DNA from: Bacteroides sp.
GTDB lineage: Bacteria > Bacteroidota > Bacteroidia > Bacteroidales > Bacteroidaceae
Assembly (NCBI GenBank): GCA_017472925.1
Contig: JAFUNS010000011.1
Coordinates: 1 to 46,843, forward strand
Length of the DNA stretch: 46,843 bases
Direction: 5' to 3'
The position numbers and the translations under genes are program-made. Below are positions 31,959-42,067 of the stretch, one piece after another. Below the pieces are notes generated by a model that made no database searches, was not told where the DNA came from, and saw only the letters and a program-made list of their open reading frames with translations. Position 1 is the stretch's first letter. Each line of letters begins with the position of its first letter.

Positions 31959-34304
31959 TCAATAAGACAATATCGCTTTATATTCCGGTATCACCTCCAC
32001 CTTCCTAAAGATACAATTCTCGCCCTTCTTATTAAAATCAGGAATAGCATGTGCAGGCAAGTCATTGAGGTAAGGAGCATCCTTCCGCATCGGGCGAATA
32101 TAGAAATTCATGTCGTACTTTTCCAGTTGCGAACGGAAACGCTTCAGTCCGACAGTCCACGGAGCGCCGTAATAGAAATGGTCGAGTTCCAAATAGCCGT
32201 TCATAAAAGCCATAGCCACATCACCCGTATAATGGATGTTCAAGAAATATTCATGCACTTGCGGATAATCGGGTTGCTCTACGTGAACCACCATCCGACG
32301 ACTACCCACCTTCTTCCATTCCATAATAGGCTGTACTTCTTCCACTTCGATGGATTGTTGTTTCCAACCATGTTTGGAAGGATAGAGAATATAATTTATC
32401 TTGTTCTCTCCCATGCTGAGCAACGTACAACGACCTTCTTCGGGCAACACTGTAGCTTTAGTTATCAGTACCCGATTGTCCAGCTTCACCAAGTTCAGGG
32501 CTTGTTCACGTGTCAAGGTAGTAATCATGACTTTCTTACCTTCTTTGGAAGTAACCATGAAGGTACTTTTGACACCCGGTACGGGCTTATAATATTCCTT
32601 TCCCGATTTCAAGGTAGTCTTATCGAAACGATACTCGGGTTGCAGCCCTTCGGGGGCACAGAATATGTAGTGTTCTTTACCATTGTCGTCTATTCGAGTG
32701 AGCAATTGGGCAGTAGCGTATTTCAACAGGGCACCGTTCATATCCAGATTGAACGGCAAGATTGCACTCACATCCTTCTTCAAAGTGAATGTACCATTGG
32801 CCGGAATCATCAAGGTTTCGTCCTTCAGTTTCAAAGCCAATTGCAAATTGGTTTGGTCAATACGAGCCGTATCATGATCCTGGAAATTGGTCATGAAAAC
32901 AAAGCCAGAATTGTCCTTAATACGCACGGCATGGCGTAAGGTTTCCCGATTGGCAGGAGTGATTTCTTCATACCCTTCGGGAAGGACTGTTTGCATAGGA
33001 GCCAACAAATGACCGAATTCCTGCAGGAAGAGATGCAGGATACGTAGATACTGATACGAATCACGCACACGTCCAAACTCACCGATAGGTGCCTGAAAGT
33101 CATAAGAAATCTTTGGGACTCCCATTGCTTCATCACTCAAAAAGCCTACTCCATTGTTTTGCTTAGGAGTAGAACCACCGTGGTACATATAATAACCTAT
33201 ACCATTGGCACCACTACCTAATGAGCGCACCATCAATGCCTCGGCAGCCTCAGCGGTTACAATGGGACGACTGGAGTAGATCATTTGAATGCCCACTCCC
33301 ATTTCGGCCGTAAACGAGGGATATTTACTGGTATCATAACGCACCGGAGCATAATCGGGATTCTTCTGAATATCCTTGAACATACAGAAAGGAGACATGT
33401 GTGGCTTTGCCCAAAAAGGATAGGTATATGCTGCTGTAACAGGTATCACTTCATCATCAATGATGGCAGCATTTCCCCACCCCGTTGCGGTATAGAGCGG
33501 GGTAATCATTCCGACCTCTTCGGCCATATCCTTCAATGTTTTCATGTGAAGGTTACCCAAATCGGCTGTGGTTATCTTCTGATCTTGAACACTTACCCCC
33601 ACCATAGTAATACCGGCATCGTAGGTAGCCGATGTCATATCCTTAGGCGCGCCCAAATAGTTGATGGCCCAGGGAGCAGCCGAGTGTTGATGTTCGTTCT
33701 CTATTTGAATACCAATGATAGGGCCTCCGTCTTTGTAATATAGCCCTTTCAATTGCTTGGCAATCTCGCCATATAGACGCTTTACATAATAAAGATAATT
33801 AGCATCGTTCGAACGGATTTCCAATGGTTTGGCAAACAACCAGTCGGGCAATCCACCATTACGGATTTCGCCATGACAGAAAGGTCCCACACGAACAATA
33901 GTTTGTACGCCACACTTCTGACACAACTCGACAAAGCGACGCAAATCGCGATTTCCCTTCCAATCGTATATACCTTCCACTTCTTCGTGAATATTCCAGA
34001 ACACATAAGTAGGAATGACATTCACCCCACCCGCCTTTATCTTCAGAATTTGTTCTTCCCATTGTTCGGCCGGATATCGGCTGTAATGGAATTCGCCCAT
34101 CACGGGAATGGTGGGTTTTCCATCCACCGTCATGTAATAACTGTTCACGTCAATACTTCCCCCATCGGGACTTGTACCACCCAACTTCAGATGTCCGGTC
34201 TTGATTTCCTTTTCGGGTACATCCAAATTCAACGTATATACATTCTTCTGTGCAAACAAAGAACAAGAAGAAAGCAACAAGGATATAGCTAATACTCTTT
34301 TCAT
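31959..34304 (-). CDS. GH35-family glycosidase (beta-galactosidase type), exported
   Basis: 781 residues. The N-terminus carries a signal that may be read as a lipobox (LLSSC, Cys14) or as a Sec site ending LFAQ, so surface-lipid or periplasmic location is open. The GH35 (beta/alpha)8 domain starts near residue 58; acid/base Glu204 lies in IQIENEH and nucleophile Glu334 in SFTAEMG. C-terminal beta domains (~480-781) resemble those of GH35/GH42-like enzymes. GH35 enzymes mostly remove terminal beta-galactose, e.g. from galactan or arabinogalactan side chains. Last gene of the AraC-controlled operon, 4 bases after GH2. Confidence 0.9.
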   Translation of the reverse strand: MKRVLAISLLLSSCSLFAQKNVYTLNLDVPEKEIKTGHLKLGGTSPDGGSIDVNSYYMTVDGKPTIPVMGEFHYSRYPAEQWEEQILKIKAGGVNVIPTYVFWNIHEEVEGIYDWKGNRDLRRFVELCQKCGVQTIVRVGPFCHGEIRNGGLPDWLFAKPLEIRSNDANYLYYVKRLYGEIAKQLKGLYYKDGGPIIGIQIENEHQHSAAPWAINYLGAPKDMTSATYDAGITMVGVSVQDQKITTADLGNLHMKTLKDMAEEVGMITPLYTATGWGNAAIIDDEVIPVTAAYTYPFWAKPHMSPFCMFKDIQKNPDYAPVRYDTSKYPSFTAEMGVGIQMIYSSRPIVTAEAAEALMVRSLGSGANGIGYYMYHGGSTPKQNNGVGFLSDEAMGVPKISYDFQAPIGEFGRVRDSYQYLRILHLFLQEFGHLLAPMQTVLPEGYEEITPANRETLRHAVRIKDNSGFVFMTNFQDHDTARIDQTNLQLALKLKDETLMIPANGTFTLKKDVSAILPFNLDMNGALLKYATAQLLTRIDDNGKEHYIFCAPEGLQPEYRFDKTTLKSGKEYYKPVPGVKSTFMVTSKEGKKVMITTLTREQALNLVKLDNRVLITKATVLPEEGRCTLLSMGENKINYILYPSKHGWKQQSIEVEEVQPIMEWKKVGSRRMVVHVEQPDYPQVHEYFLNIHYTGDVAMAFMNGYLELDHFYYGAPWTVGLKRFRSQLEKYDMNFYIRPMRKDAPYLNDLPAHAIPDFNKKGENCIFRKVEVIPEYKAILSY

Positions 34305-34308
34305 CTAT

Positions 34309-37191
34309 TTATTTCTTTTGGTAAGTGGGTTTCAATTCGTCGGGCGATTCATTGGTATACAAATTCACTTCTTCCGGAGCCTTAGTAAACAACAAACTAA
34401 TTTGCTCAGCCGTAATATTTATTGTAGGACGGAAGCTATCCGAATTCATATAATCCAGGATTGCCTTTCGCATCTGGCGGGCAACAATGCGGTTATCCAA
34501 ATCTGTGGTGATGTCCATTGTAGTCATCATGAGTTTGCCATTCAATATATTGGCTTCGAACAACACACCAATCTTACGACTCAGGAACCAAGTATCAATA
34601 CTTTGCACCAAAGGTTGGAATTCGGCGGGGAAATGAGTGAATTGCATAACTTGCGTCTTATTCAACAATTCCCACCATTGCAAATTACTATGATATTCTG
34701 TAGGGAATTCCTTGAACATCGGATGATGTTCGTTCACCCAAATACCGGTGGTATGTGGCGGACGCATTTTAAACCAAGAAGTATTCCAAAATACGGGAGT
34801 GAAATGCTGCACGATGTTCTTTCCATAACTGATTTTACCTGCAGCGGTTATCAGTACCTTACCTCCCTTTTCAAGAATGTCCAAAGCTTGCTTGTCCAAA
34901 GTTTCTGTTATATAGACATCTCCACTTTGTGTTGTCACTTGGGCCGGATATACCCAGAAGTCCCAATCGTTCACAGCATCAGTGCCCTGAATACGTACTT
35001 CAAGATTCAACTTGACAGGCTTTTCAATAGCTGACAAATCCATCTTAATGTTACCCAATGAAATGTTGTTTCCCACAGGCAAATTCTTACGGCCTAAAGA
35101 ACCTCCTCCATAAAGAATACCATTAACATCCTTAATCAAATAAGTGGTCTCTACATTCGTCAAAGCTTTTTCTCCAAATTGAGCTACTTCGACTTCGGCT
35201 TGAAACGTTTCATCATTGGTATAGACAAACTTCGGAATACGAGCCAACGGCACTACCGGACTACAAAAACGACGGAATTCGGAAGCCGAGATATAACCTT
35301 TCTCTTCGAAATTGGCATCAATCACCCCTACCAAAGCAGAACCCTGACCGGAATAGTCGTTCAAGCCCAACAACTGGAAACCGGCATAATCGGGGGTACG
35401 CAAGGTTTTCTCCAATTCATGCTTGTAACAAAGAGCTTGCAACTTACCACTGGCCATCAAGAACTTGTGTCCCATATCTGCCATATGGTTATCTTTCAAT
35501 ACATCACGGAAGATTTCAAAGTTCTTGGCTTTGTTTACACCGGTATATTTATAAGTTTCCTCGAAATTGGGGAATGCACACCACTGTCCGTTTTCGTGGG
35601 CTACATAAGGCTGACGAACCGTATCGATACGGGCACGGTAATCCGACATTGTTTCCGGACGTTCATCTTTCCAGGTAAGTCCACGGGCTCCAGCCTTTAC
35701 ATGATATTGGTTACGTGGTTGCCATTGCCAACCATTGCCCACAGATGCCCCAGTATATACACGACGTGAATCGGTCTTTTCCCAATACTCTACAAAATCG
35801 GTCACCCATTCCACCCAATTGCCATAAGGTTCATTACCACTGGCCAACATACAATATGAAGCATAGTTACCATAAGCCTTGGTCAAAGCAATAGTTTCAT
35901 CCATCAAATATTGGTCTATCGGTTCGCCATTACCTAAGCGTACTCCATGATTGGGCCAACTGGGACCTTCGGGTTGCAAATACATCCCCACCTTGTCGGC
36001 TGCAATGAAAGCTGCTTCGGGAGGACACCAAGAATGAAAACGAATGTGATTTAACCCATAATCCTTACAAATGCGATAGACTTTTTCCCAAGAAATGACA
36101 TCCATCGGTGCATATCCTGTCTTAGGGAACACACAACAATCTACCGTACCGCGCAATTGAGTCTTGCGACCATTCACATAGAACCATTTACCTTCTATCT
36201 TGAACTCACGCATACCAAACTGCACTTGTTTGACCTCTTCTTTCTTGCCCGACTTCAGTTGGACCTTAAAACGATAAAGTGCCGGATCAAATTCATCCCA
36301 AGTCAGGAAATTATCTCCCATAGGGAGTTCCATTTCAACATGGTTATCCCCTTTACGGAAGTTGAAAGACTTTTCTATTTGCGGTACCTGGTGATTAATC
36401 AAAGTATTGAAACTTTGTGCCGACAAAGAAATGCTTCCCTTATTACCGGCAGAAGCACGTACATTCATCTTGACCAAAGCTTTCTTATTAGCCAAATCGG
36501 GATAAACCTGAATGTCTTCCAAAAAACAAGAAGGAGTAGCTCGTAATTCCAACTTACCCACTATACCGTTCCAGTTTCCCTGAGTCTGGTCGGTTACACT
36601 ATGCGAATCAGGTCCTACATTGATAGTGGTTTCTATCCGATTATCCACACGTACAGAAATACGACACTTCTTACCTGGAGTAACGACCGAGGTCAAATCA
36701 TATTCATGAGCCACCGACATGCTGTTACGCATACCTATCTTACGATTATTCACCCACACCGAACTCTCAATGTGCGGACGTTCCAAATAAAGAGTAATCC
36801 GTTCGCCTATCCATTCGGCCGGCACCATCACTTCCTTCTGATACCATGCCACACCTTTATAATATTTATCAGGAGTCAGGAAGAAAGGAATTTTCATCTG
36901 ACCTTCTATCCGATACTTTGCCATGTAGGGATTAAAGAAATAAGAACTATCGTAAATACCTCCTACCCATTGAGTATGAATAGAAATATCATCTCCCTTC
37001 AATTTCTCAGGCATAGAACCCGGTAAATTAATGGAATCATCCAAAATTCTTGAGAACCATTTTTCCTTGATGCCTTCATCAGCACGGTCAATAGCAAAAT
37101 GCCACTCACCCGACAAATCTACTTTCTGTGCCATCACTTCCAATCCCAAGAAACAGAGCAGAAGCATTATCCATGTATTTTTCATGATCAT
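34309..37191 (-). CDS. GH2-type glycosidase, exported, specificity unknown
   Basis: 960 residues. Sec signal ends VMAQ. GH2 order: N-terminal sugar-binding jelly roll (~25-215: LSGEWHFAID, RPHIESSVWVNN), immunoglobulin-like domain (~220-330), TIM barrel (~335-620) with acid/base Glu454 in ASGNEPYG and candidate nucleophile Glu533 in AHENGQWC, then extra C-terminal domains (~650-960). The HENGQW motif is not that of LacZ; GH2 relatives include beta-galactosidases and arabinopyranosidases of pectin/arabinogalactan pathways, so galactose- or arabinose-like residues are candidates. In-frame ATG at 37185 is an alternative start. 5 bases after the DUF5107 gene. Confidence 0.82.
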   Translation of the reverse strand: MIMKNTWIMLLLCFLGLEVMAQKVDLSGEWHFAIDRADEGIKEKWFSRILDDSINLPGSMPEKLKGDDISIHTQWVGGIYDSSYFFNPYMAKYRIEGQMKIPFFLTPDKYYKGVAWYQKEVMVPAEWIGERITLYLERPHIESSVWVNNRKIGMRNSMSVAHEYDLTSVVTPGKKCRISVRVDNRIETTINVGPDSHSVTDQTQGNWNGIVGKLELRATPSCFLEDIQVYPDLANKKALVKMNVRASAGNKGSISLSAQSFNTLINHQVPQIEKSFNFRKGDNHVEMELPMGDNFLTWDEFDPALYRFKVQLKSGKKEEVKQVQFGMREFKIEGKWFYVNGRKTQLRGTVDCCVFPKTGYAPMDVISWEKVYRICKDYGLNHIRFHSWCPPEAAFIAADKVGMYLQPEGPSWPNHGVRLGNGEPIDQYLMDETIALTKAYGNYASYCMLASGNEPYGNWVEWVTDFVEYWEKTDSRRVYTGASVGNGWQWQPRNQYHVKAGARGLTWKDERPETMSDYRARIDTVRQPYVAHENGQWCAFPNFEETYKYTGVNKAKNFEIFRDVLKDNHMADMGHKFLMASGKLQALCYKHELEKTLRTPDYAGFQLLGLNDYSGQGSALVGVIDANFEEKGYISASEFRRFCSPVVPLARIPKFVYTNDETFQAEVEVAQFGEKALTNVETTYLIKDVNGILYGGGSLGRKNLPVGNNISLGNIKMDLSAIEKPVKLNLEVRIQGTDAVNDWDFWVYPAQVTTQSGDVYITETLDKQALDILEKGGKVLITAAGKISYGKNIVQHFTPVFWNTSWFKMRPPHTTGIWVNEHHPMFKEFPTEYHSNLQWWELLNKTQVMQFTHFPAEFQPLVQSIDTWFLSRKIGVLFEANILNGKLMMTTMDITTDLDNRIVARQMRKAILDYMNSDSFRPTINITAEQISLLFTKAPEEVNLYTNESPDELKPTYQKK

Positions 37192-37196
37192 ATCAA

Positions 37197-40100
37197 TTAA
37201 AGATTACTATTTAATAAAGAACGTAAGGCTTTAATTCCTTGATGATTAACATCCATTTTCTCCACCTCTTGGAGATATCGTTCTGCACGAGGATTATCCC
37301 CCAGGCCTGTATACCCCAAAGCAAGCATAAACAAACAATGAATACGGTTCTTCACATCAAGGTCACCATCCCATATTTGTAAGTCGGGTAAAGATACGGC
37401 AAAATAATCCATCGTCTGTTTTTCAAATATATGTTGTTTACCATAATTTACTAATTTATAGAAACGGCTATGCGCATCTTCATTGCATCCAAGTCTCTGC
37501 AAAGCCAATCCTTGATAGAAAATCTTCTCGGGCTTGGCATCGTTATAATAGATAGCTGCGGCCGGTTCTTGGGAACCTAAAGTAGCTTTTTCCCAACATT
37601 CACAAGCCTTTTCATGATTACCTTTCTGTTCATAAGCACATCCCAAGAAGTAATAGTAGTCATTTTCCTGAGCACCATAAAGTTTTCCTTCACCCAAATG
37701 GTACGGATATTCCAAGCATTCCTCAAGCCAAGTAATTGCTTTATCACTTTGTTCTTCAACCAATGCTATCTTGGCCATTTCTACTCTAGCATACTGATAT
37801 TGTGCAGGTACTTTGCCTTCTCCTCCTTCCCAAGGATGGAAGATACGAGTATCAAGCATCAGTTTGGCTTCTTCGTAACGACCAAGCATATTGAGCAAAG
37901 TGATGTATTCAAGTACCAAATCATCGCGCAAATCTATGAGAGAAATATACTTATCCAAGAACTCCAAACGTTCTGCATGCGATTTCCCTATAACCTTATA
38001 AAGTTGGTCAAGTTCCATCAAGATACGAGCATCTGTTTCATCCAAATGGAAAGCACATTCCATGTATTCGATAGCCTTCTTCTGATTCTTCTCCTTATTA
38101 TAATAATAGAGAGCCAAATTACGCCAAGCCGTAGGAAGAGTTGAATCTAATCGGATAGAGAGTTCCCAATTATCTTTGGCAAGTGCATATTGGCGTTTAT
38201 CGTAATAAAGATTACCTAAATAATAAGAAGCACGGGCGCCTGTAGGATTGAGCGCTTTGGCCAAATTAAGTACAAGTACATCTTCCAGGCGGTTGGGGAA
38301 ACAATAGGAAGAATCTATCATTTCCGCTTGTTGGATACAAGCTATTGCTTCATCCATCACGCCTTGCCCAAACTTGAAGTATCCGATGTAATAACCGGTC
38401 AGAGGAGAATTCTTTTTCAAATCTTCCGCTATTTCGGGTATAGAAAGTACTTGTTCGGCTTCTATCCATTGATGTGCCTGCGCATAATCGAGGGCAAGCT
38501 CATGATAATTATATACATTGCCATGCATCATTTCCATCAAAGTGTTCAAGGATGCCTTATCACCAGTAAGCAAAAACTCTTCGAACATACATCCATAATT
38601 GAAAGGATCCACTTCATATGATTCCTTGATCCACATCAACGCCTCTTCTTCTCTATGAAGTTTACGCAAAACAGTGGCTTTCAATGCTCTTGCTTTGTGG
38701 TTATGGGTATTGCTGATAAGCGAACGTTCCACTTCATCAAGTGCCTCTTCGTAACGGGCTTCCGCCAGACTGATGCAAGCCGCTTCGAAATAACCGGCAT
38801 CGGCCCAACCTTTATTCCATGTCGATTTCCAGAACCAGGCATAGGCTTCTTGTGTTTTTTGCTGATACTTCAAGCAAAGAGCCAAATTGAAAAGCGGTTC
38901 ACCATCGTATGGATTGGGATTGCGTTTTTGTAAGACCTTGACAGCGGTACGCAAATAAGATTCAGCTTTGACAAACTGACCACGACGCAAATACCATAAA
39001 CCAATCTGATTATTGCAACGATAATCCAACGGATCACGACGAAGGGCCTCTTCGTAATAATCAAGTGCCGACCAAGTTGCATGACGATATTGTTCCAAAT
39101 GCAAACCTGTCAGATAGAGTTGGTCGATGGTTTTTGTTTCCTGAGGTGTGAAAGCAGCCTCAGCGGCATCGGGTATCGGACGAATTTCATCAGGTTCGGC
39201 ATACCATTCCAACAACGGGCAAATGCGACGACGCGATGCATCATCGGTGCGGAACAGGTAAACTATGATATCGTTGATGGTATATCCTTTCAAATCTATC
39301 ACTTCATCGAATATCTTTTCGGGGGAAAGAGTCAGCTCCATAGCATATATTTCTTCCTTTTCTTTGGCTACAACCACCAATTCCACTTCCTTCAAAGATG
39401 TGGCATAAAGTTGCAAACGACCATTCTCGTGCATATTCATCACAAAGTCTTTGGTAGCTTGCTTGACGATACCCAAATCGCGATAAGGCATGAAATATTG
39501 TACAAACAGCTTTTCTTCATAAGGCATCAACCAAGTAAAGTCGGGCTGATTCTCGGTATAGACACCGGCCATCAGTTCGATGTATGGGCGAAACACTCCT
39601 GGTGCTCCTTCATAGTCATCATCGGTCAGACAACGGTCCCATGCACGACCAAAGTCACCATTCCCCCATGTCCATTGTTTCTTACCTGGGCTAAAGTGAT
39701 GACTGGCTACATGAAGCATTCCCCCTTGCGTATCGTTTTCATAACCTCCCTCGAAATCATACTTTGAATTGACGGCCATATAAGAAGTAGGTACTTTGAT
39801 GTTCTTATAGTTCGAAATATCCACCCCTGCCGAATAATCCATTTTATAATAAGTACCTGTAGCGATAGGGAATGAAGAAACGGCACGCTTACCATGGTCG
39901 AACACTGCATTCACATCGGGTGGAAATACACTTTGATAGTAATCGTTCACTTCTACGGCAGGGTTTGCCCACCACAAGAAGGTTTGTGGCAAGGAGGTAC
40001 GATTGCTCACCTTTCCCTGTATTTCCAAGAATGCACATCCCGGACGAAGTGTAAAACCGGCCATTCCCTTTTGATGAAACATCCGCTCCATTTCGTTTAC

Positions 40101-40532
40101 CCAAACGGTTATACTTCCATCCTTGTTTTGTTCGATCTTACAATCAACGGGCAAATAGGTAGAAGGACGGTGGTGTTGAGGCCAATTGAACTCAATACCT
40201 CCCGAAATCCACGGGCCGGCCAAGCCTACCAAAGCCGGTTTAATCACATGATTGTAGTAGATAAAATGACGCTTCTTTATCTTATCGTAAGCCATTTGGA
40301 TACGTCCACCCAATTCAGGCAGAATCATCACTTTGATATATTCGTTCTCCAAATATACGGCACGATACTCCTTATCACATTTTTCATCGGCTATCGATTC
40401 AATAACCGGGTATGGATAGACTACCCCACTGCTACCCTGATATACTCTTTTCTCCAAAAAGATAGGATTCTTTTCGGGGGTGCCCACCTCATAGGTAGGA
40501 ATCACCACCGTTTCTTGCCAAGCCTTTACCAT
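37197..40532 (-). CDS. DUF5107-TPR protein, cytoplasmic, function unknown
   Basis: 1111 residues without signal peptide or membrane segments. The N-terminal ~430 residues look like DUF5107, a beta-rich domain reminiscent of the galactose-mutarotase superfamily: LPELGGRI (71-78) matches the PxLGGRI strand of aldose-1-epimerase-like folds, and GGIEFNWPQHHRPS (111-124) gives clustered Glu113, His120 and His121. From ~465 a long array of TPR-like helix pairs follows (ALDYYEEALRRDP, ASYYLGNLYYDKRQYALAKDNW, MLGRYEEAKLML). It sits between a sugar symporter and two exported glycosidases, 4-5 bases from each neighbour, so a role in handling the imported sugar is likely; no reaction can be assigned. 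Confidence 0.85.
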   Translation of the reverse strand: MVKAWQETVVIPTYEVGTPEKNPIFLEKRVYQGSSGVVYPYPVIESIADEKCDKEYRAVYLENEYIKVMILPELGGRIQMAYDKIKKRHFIYYNHVIKPALVGLAGPWISGGIEFNWPQHHRPSTYLPVDCKIEQNKDGSITVWVNEMERMFHQKGMAGFTLRPGCAFLEIQGKVSNRTSLPQTFLWWANPAVEVNDYYQSVFPPDVNAVFDHGKRAVSSFPIATGTYYKMDYSAGVDISNYKNIKVPTSYMAVNSKYDFEGGYENDTQGGMLHVASHHFSPGKKQWTWGNGDFGRAWDRCLTDDDYEGAPGVFRPYIELMAGVYTENQPDFTWLMPYEEKLFVQYFMPYRDLGIVKQATKDFVMNMHENGRLQLYATSLKEVELVVVAKEKEEIYAMELTLSPEKIFDEVIDLKGYTINDIIVYLFRTDDASRRRICPLLEWYAEPDEIRPIPDAAEAAFTPQETKTIDQLYLTGLHLEQYRHATWSALDYYEEALRRDPLDYRCNNQIGLWYLRRGQFVKAESYLRTAVKVLQKRNPNPYDGEPLFNLALCLKYQQKTQEAYAWFWKSTWNKGWADAGYFEAACISLAEARYEEALDEVERSLISNTHNHKARALKATVLRKLHREEEALMWIKESYEVDPFNYGCMFEEFLLTGDKASLNTLMEMMHGNVYNYHELALDYAQAHQWIEAEQVLSIPEIAEDLKKNSPLTGYYIGYFKFGQGVMDEAIACIQQAEMIDSSYCFPNRLEDVLVLNLAKALNPTGARASYYLGNLYYDKRQYALAKDNWELSIRLDSTLPTAWRNLALYYYNKEKNQKKAIEYMECAFHLDETDARILMELDQLYKVIGKSHAERLEFLDKYISLIDLRDDLVLEYITLLNMLGRYEEAKLMLDTRIFHPWEGGEGKVPAQYQYARVEMAKIALVEEQSDKAITWLEECLEYPYHLGEGKLYGAQENDYYYFLGCAYEQKGNHEKACECWEKATLGSQEPAAAIYYNDAKPEKIFYQGLALQRLGCNEDAHSRFYKLVNYGKQHIFEKQTMDYFAVSLPDLQIWDGDLDVKNRIHCLFMLALGYTGLGDNPRAERYLQEVEKMDVNHQGIKALRSLLNSNL

Positions 40533-40536
40533 ACAA

Positions 40537-41892
40537 TTATTTCTTTACCAATTTATTTTCCAATTCTTCCAATGATTTCCCTTTGGTTTCGGGCAATACC
40601 CGATAGAAATACACAAATCCTAATGCACAAATAGCGGTATAAATCCAGAAGGTGCCATAAGTGCCCAACCCTTGATTCAAGAAGGGGAAGGAATAAGTCA
40701 ATGTAAAGCTTCCCATCCATAAGGCAAACGTACTGGTAGCCACAGCTATACCACGCACTTTACCCGGAAATATTTCTGAAAGCAATACCCACGTAACAGG
40801 ACCTAACGACATGGCATAGCAAGCAATGGCGAGTACAACCAAAACCACCATAAAGATACCGCTGACTTGGAAATAATAACAAGCGCCCAGCATCAGATAG
40901 ATAGCAGCCAAACCACCTGCACCAATCAGCATCAAGGCACGACGTCCCAAACGATCCACCGTATAGATGGCAACAAAAGTAAAAATCAAGTTGGCTATAC
41001 CTGTCACCACAATATTAATAAAGGTATTGTCTACATCATAACCTGCACCCTGGAAAATTTCTTGGGCGTAATTAAAGATGACATTCGTGCCACACCATTG
41101 CTGGAATACCGCAACAATGATACCAATCATCAATACCAACCGATAAGGCTTGCTGAAAAGTACAGACAATCCACCTTCTTCCTTTTGTACCGGCATATCG
41201 GCTATGGATTTCAATTCTTGTTCGGCATAAGCCTCCCCACCGATACGACTAAAGATACCTCTTGCCTTTTCCACCTTACCGTTCATGGCCAACCAACGCG
41301 GACTTTCCGGAATTATTATAGCCAACACCAAGAAAATCAAAGCAGGGAAAGCCTCTGCCCAAAACATCCAGCGCCATCCCATTTCTACATTCCATTGTTG
41401 ATTATCGCCCGCCAATGCCCAATTCACTATCTGAGCAGCCAAAATACCTACCACAATAGCCAACTGATTGAGGGATACCAATTTCCCACGAATTTCGGCA
41501 GGAGATATCTCCGCAATATACATAGGCGAAAGACCCGATGCAATACCAATAGCTATTCCTCCTATAAATCTAGCAATCAGAAAAACAATGAAATCATCGT
41601 AAGCCCCTGTCCCATAAGCCGAAATCAAAAAGATAAAAGCTGCAATAATCAACAAAGGTTTGCGGCCATATCCATCGGCCAACGTACCTGTTGTCAATGC
41701 TCCCAACAAACATCCCGCCAAGGCTATACTCATGGCAAGCCCTTGCATATTAGGGTCGTCAGTAATAAAAAAGAATTGTTCGTAAAAAATTTTTGCTCCG
41801 CCAATCACCACCCAATCATAGCCAAAAAGCAAACCACCAAGAGCGGAAACGATACAAATGAAATAAATGAATTTTTGATTATAATTTTTCAT
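40537..41892 (-). CDS. MFS sugar-porter (XylE/AraE-type) sugar:H+ symporter
   Basis: 451 residues, 12 membrane segments. Sugar-porter motifs are all present: GYDWVVIGG in helix 1, DGYGRKPLL in loop 2-3, PESPRWL and the loop to helix 7, QQWCGTNVIFNYAQEIF in helix 7 (sugar-binding QQ), DRLGRRALM in loop 8-9 and PETKGKSLEELE at the C-terminus. It brings a monosaccharide (xylose, arabinose, galactose or similar) across the inner membrane. First gene of the four-gene operon, divergent from the AraC gene, promoter box at 41931-41938. It stops 4 bases before DUF5107. Confidence 0.9.
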   Translation of the reverse strand: MKNYNQKFIYFICIVSALGGLLFGYDWVVIGGAKIFYEQFFFITDDPNMQGLAMSIALAGCLLGALTTGTLADGYGRKPLLIIAAFIFLISAYGTGAYDDFIVFLIARFIGGIAIGIASGLSPMYIAEISPAEIRGKLVSLNQLAIVVGILAAQIVNWALAGDNQQWNVEMGWRWMFWAEAFPALIFLVLAIIIPESPRWLAMNGKVEKARGIFSRIGGEAYAEQELKSIADMPVQKEEGGLSVLFSKPYRLVLMIGIIVAVFQQWCGTNVIFNYAQEIFQGAGYDVDNTFINIVVTGIANLIFTFVAIYTVDRLGRRALMLIGAGGLAAIYLMLGACYYFQVSGIFMVVLVVLAIACYAMSLGPVTWVLLSEIFPGKVRGIAVATSTFALWMGSFTLTYSFPFLNQGLGTYGTFWIYTAICALGFVYFYRVLPETKGKSLEELENKLVKK

Positions 41893-41930
41893 GTCATTAG
41901 ATATTAATTGTTATTTCTATTTCAATATTG

Positions 41931-41938
41931 CAAAGATA
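41931..41938 (-). promoter_or_regulatory. -7 promoter box for the symporter-DUF5107-GH2-GH35 operon
   Basis: Minus strand reads TATCTTTG, 38 bases before the symporter ATG. No good -33 at 19-21 bases; the operator dyad begins about 18 bases upstream, which suits activation by AraC. Confidence 0.6.
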
Positions 41939-41956
41939 GACGGAGTATATATAGCA

Positions 41957-41999
41957 AAAAATAGATTATCCGTATAAAAACATGGACTATCTTATTTTT
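41957..41999. promoter_or_regulatory. Inverted-repeat operator candidate for the AraC-type regulator
   Basis: The left arm AAAAATAGATTATCCGT (41957-41973) and the right arm ATGGACTATCTTATTTTT (41982-41999) are complementary with one insertion and about three mismatches, around an eight-base spacer. The dyad lies between the divergent symporter and AraC promoters, upstream of the -7 box of the former and of the -33 of the latter. Binding by the adjacent regulator is inference. Confidence 0.5.
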
Positions 42000-42010
42000 C
42001 TCGGGCTTTA

Positions 42011-42042
42011 TTTGTACAAACCAACCATCCTTTTTATATTTG
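42011..42042 (+). promoter_or_regulatory. Complete -33/-7 promoter for the AraC-type gene
   Basis: TTTG (42011-42014) and TATATTTG (42035-42042) are 20 bases apart, a full match to the Bacteroidetes consensus. The predicted leader is about 20 bases. Confidence 0.75.
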
Positions 42043-42067
42043 CCACAAAACCAATCGTCAAGATGTC

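Noticed and set aside
40867-41907. 346-codon plus-strand frame opposite the sugar symporter
   Set aside because: Antisense of a gene with all sugar-porter motifs; composition (Gln, His, Thr, Ser rich) is typical of antisense translation.
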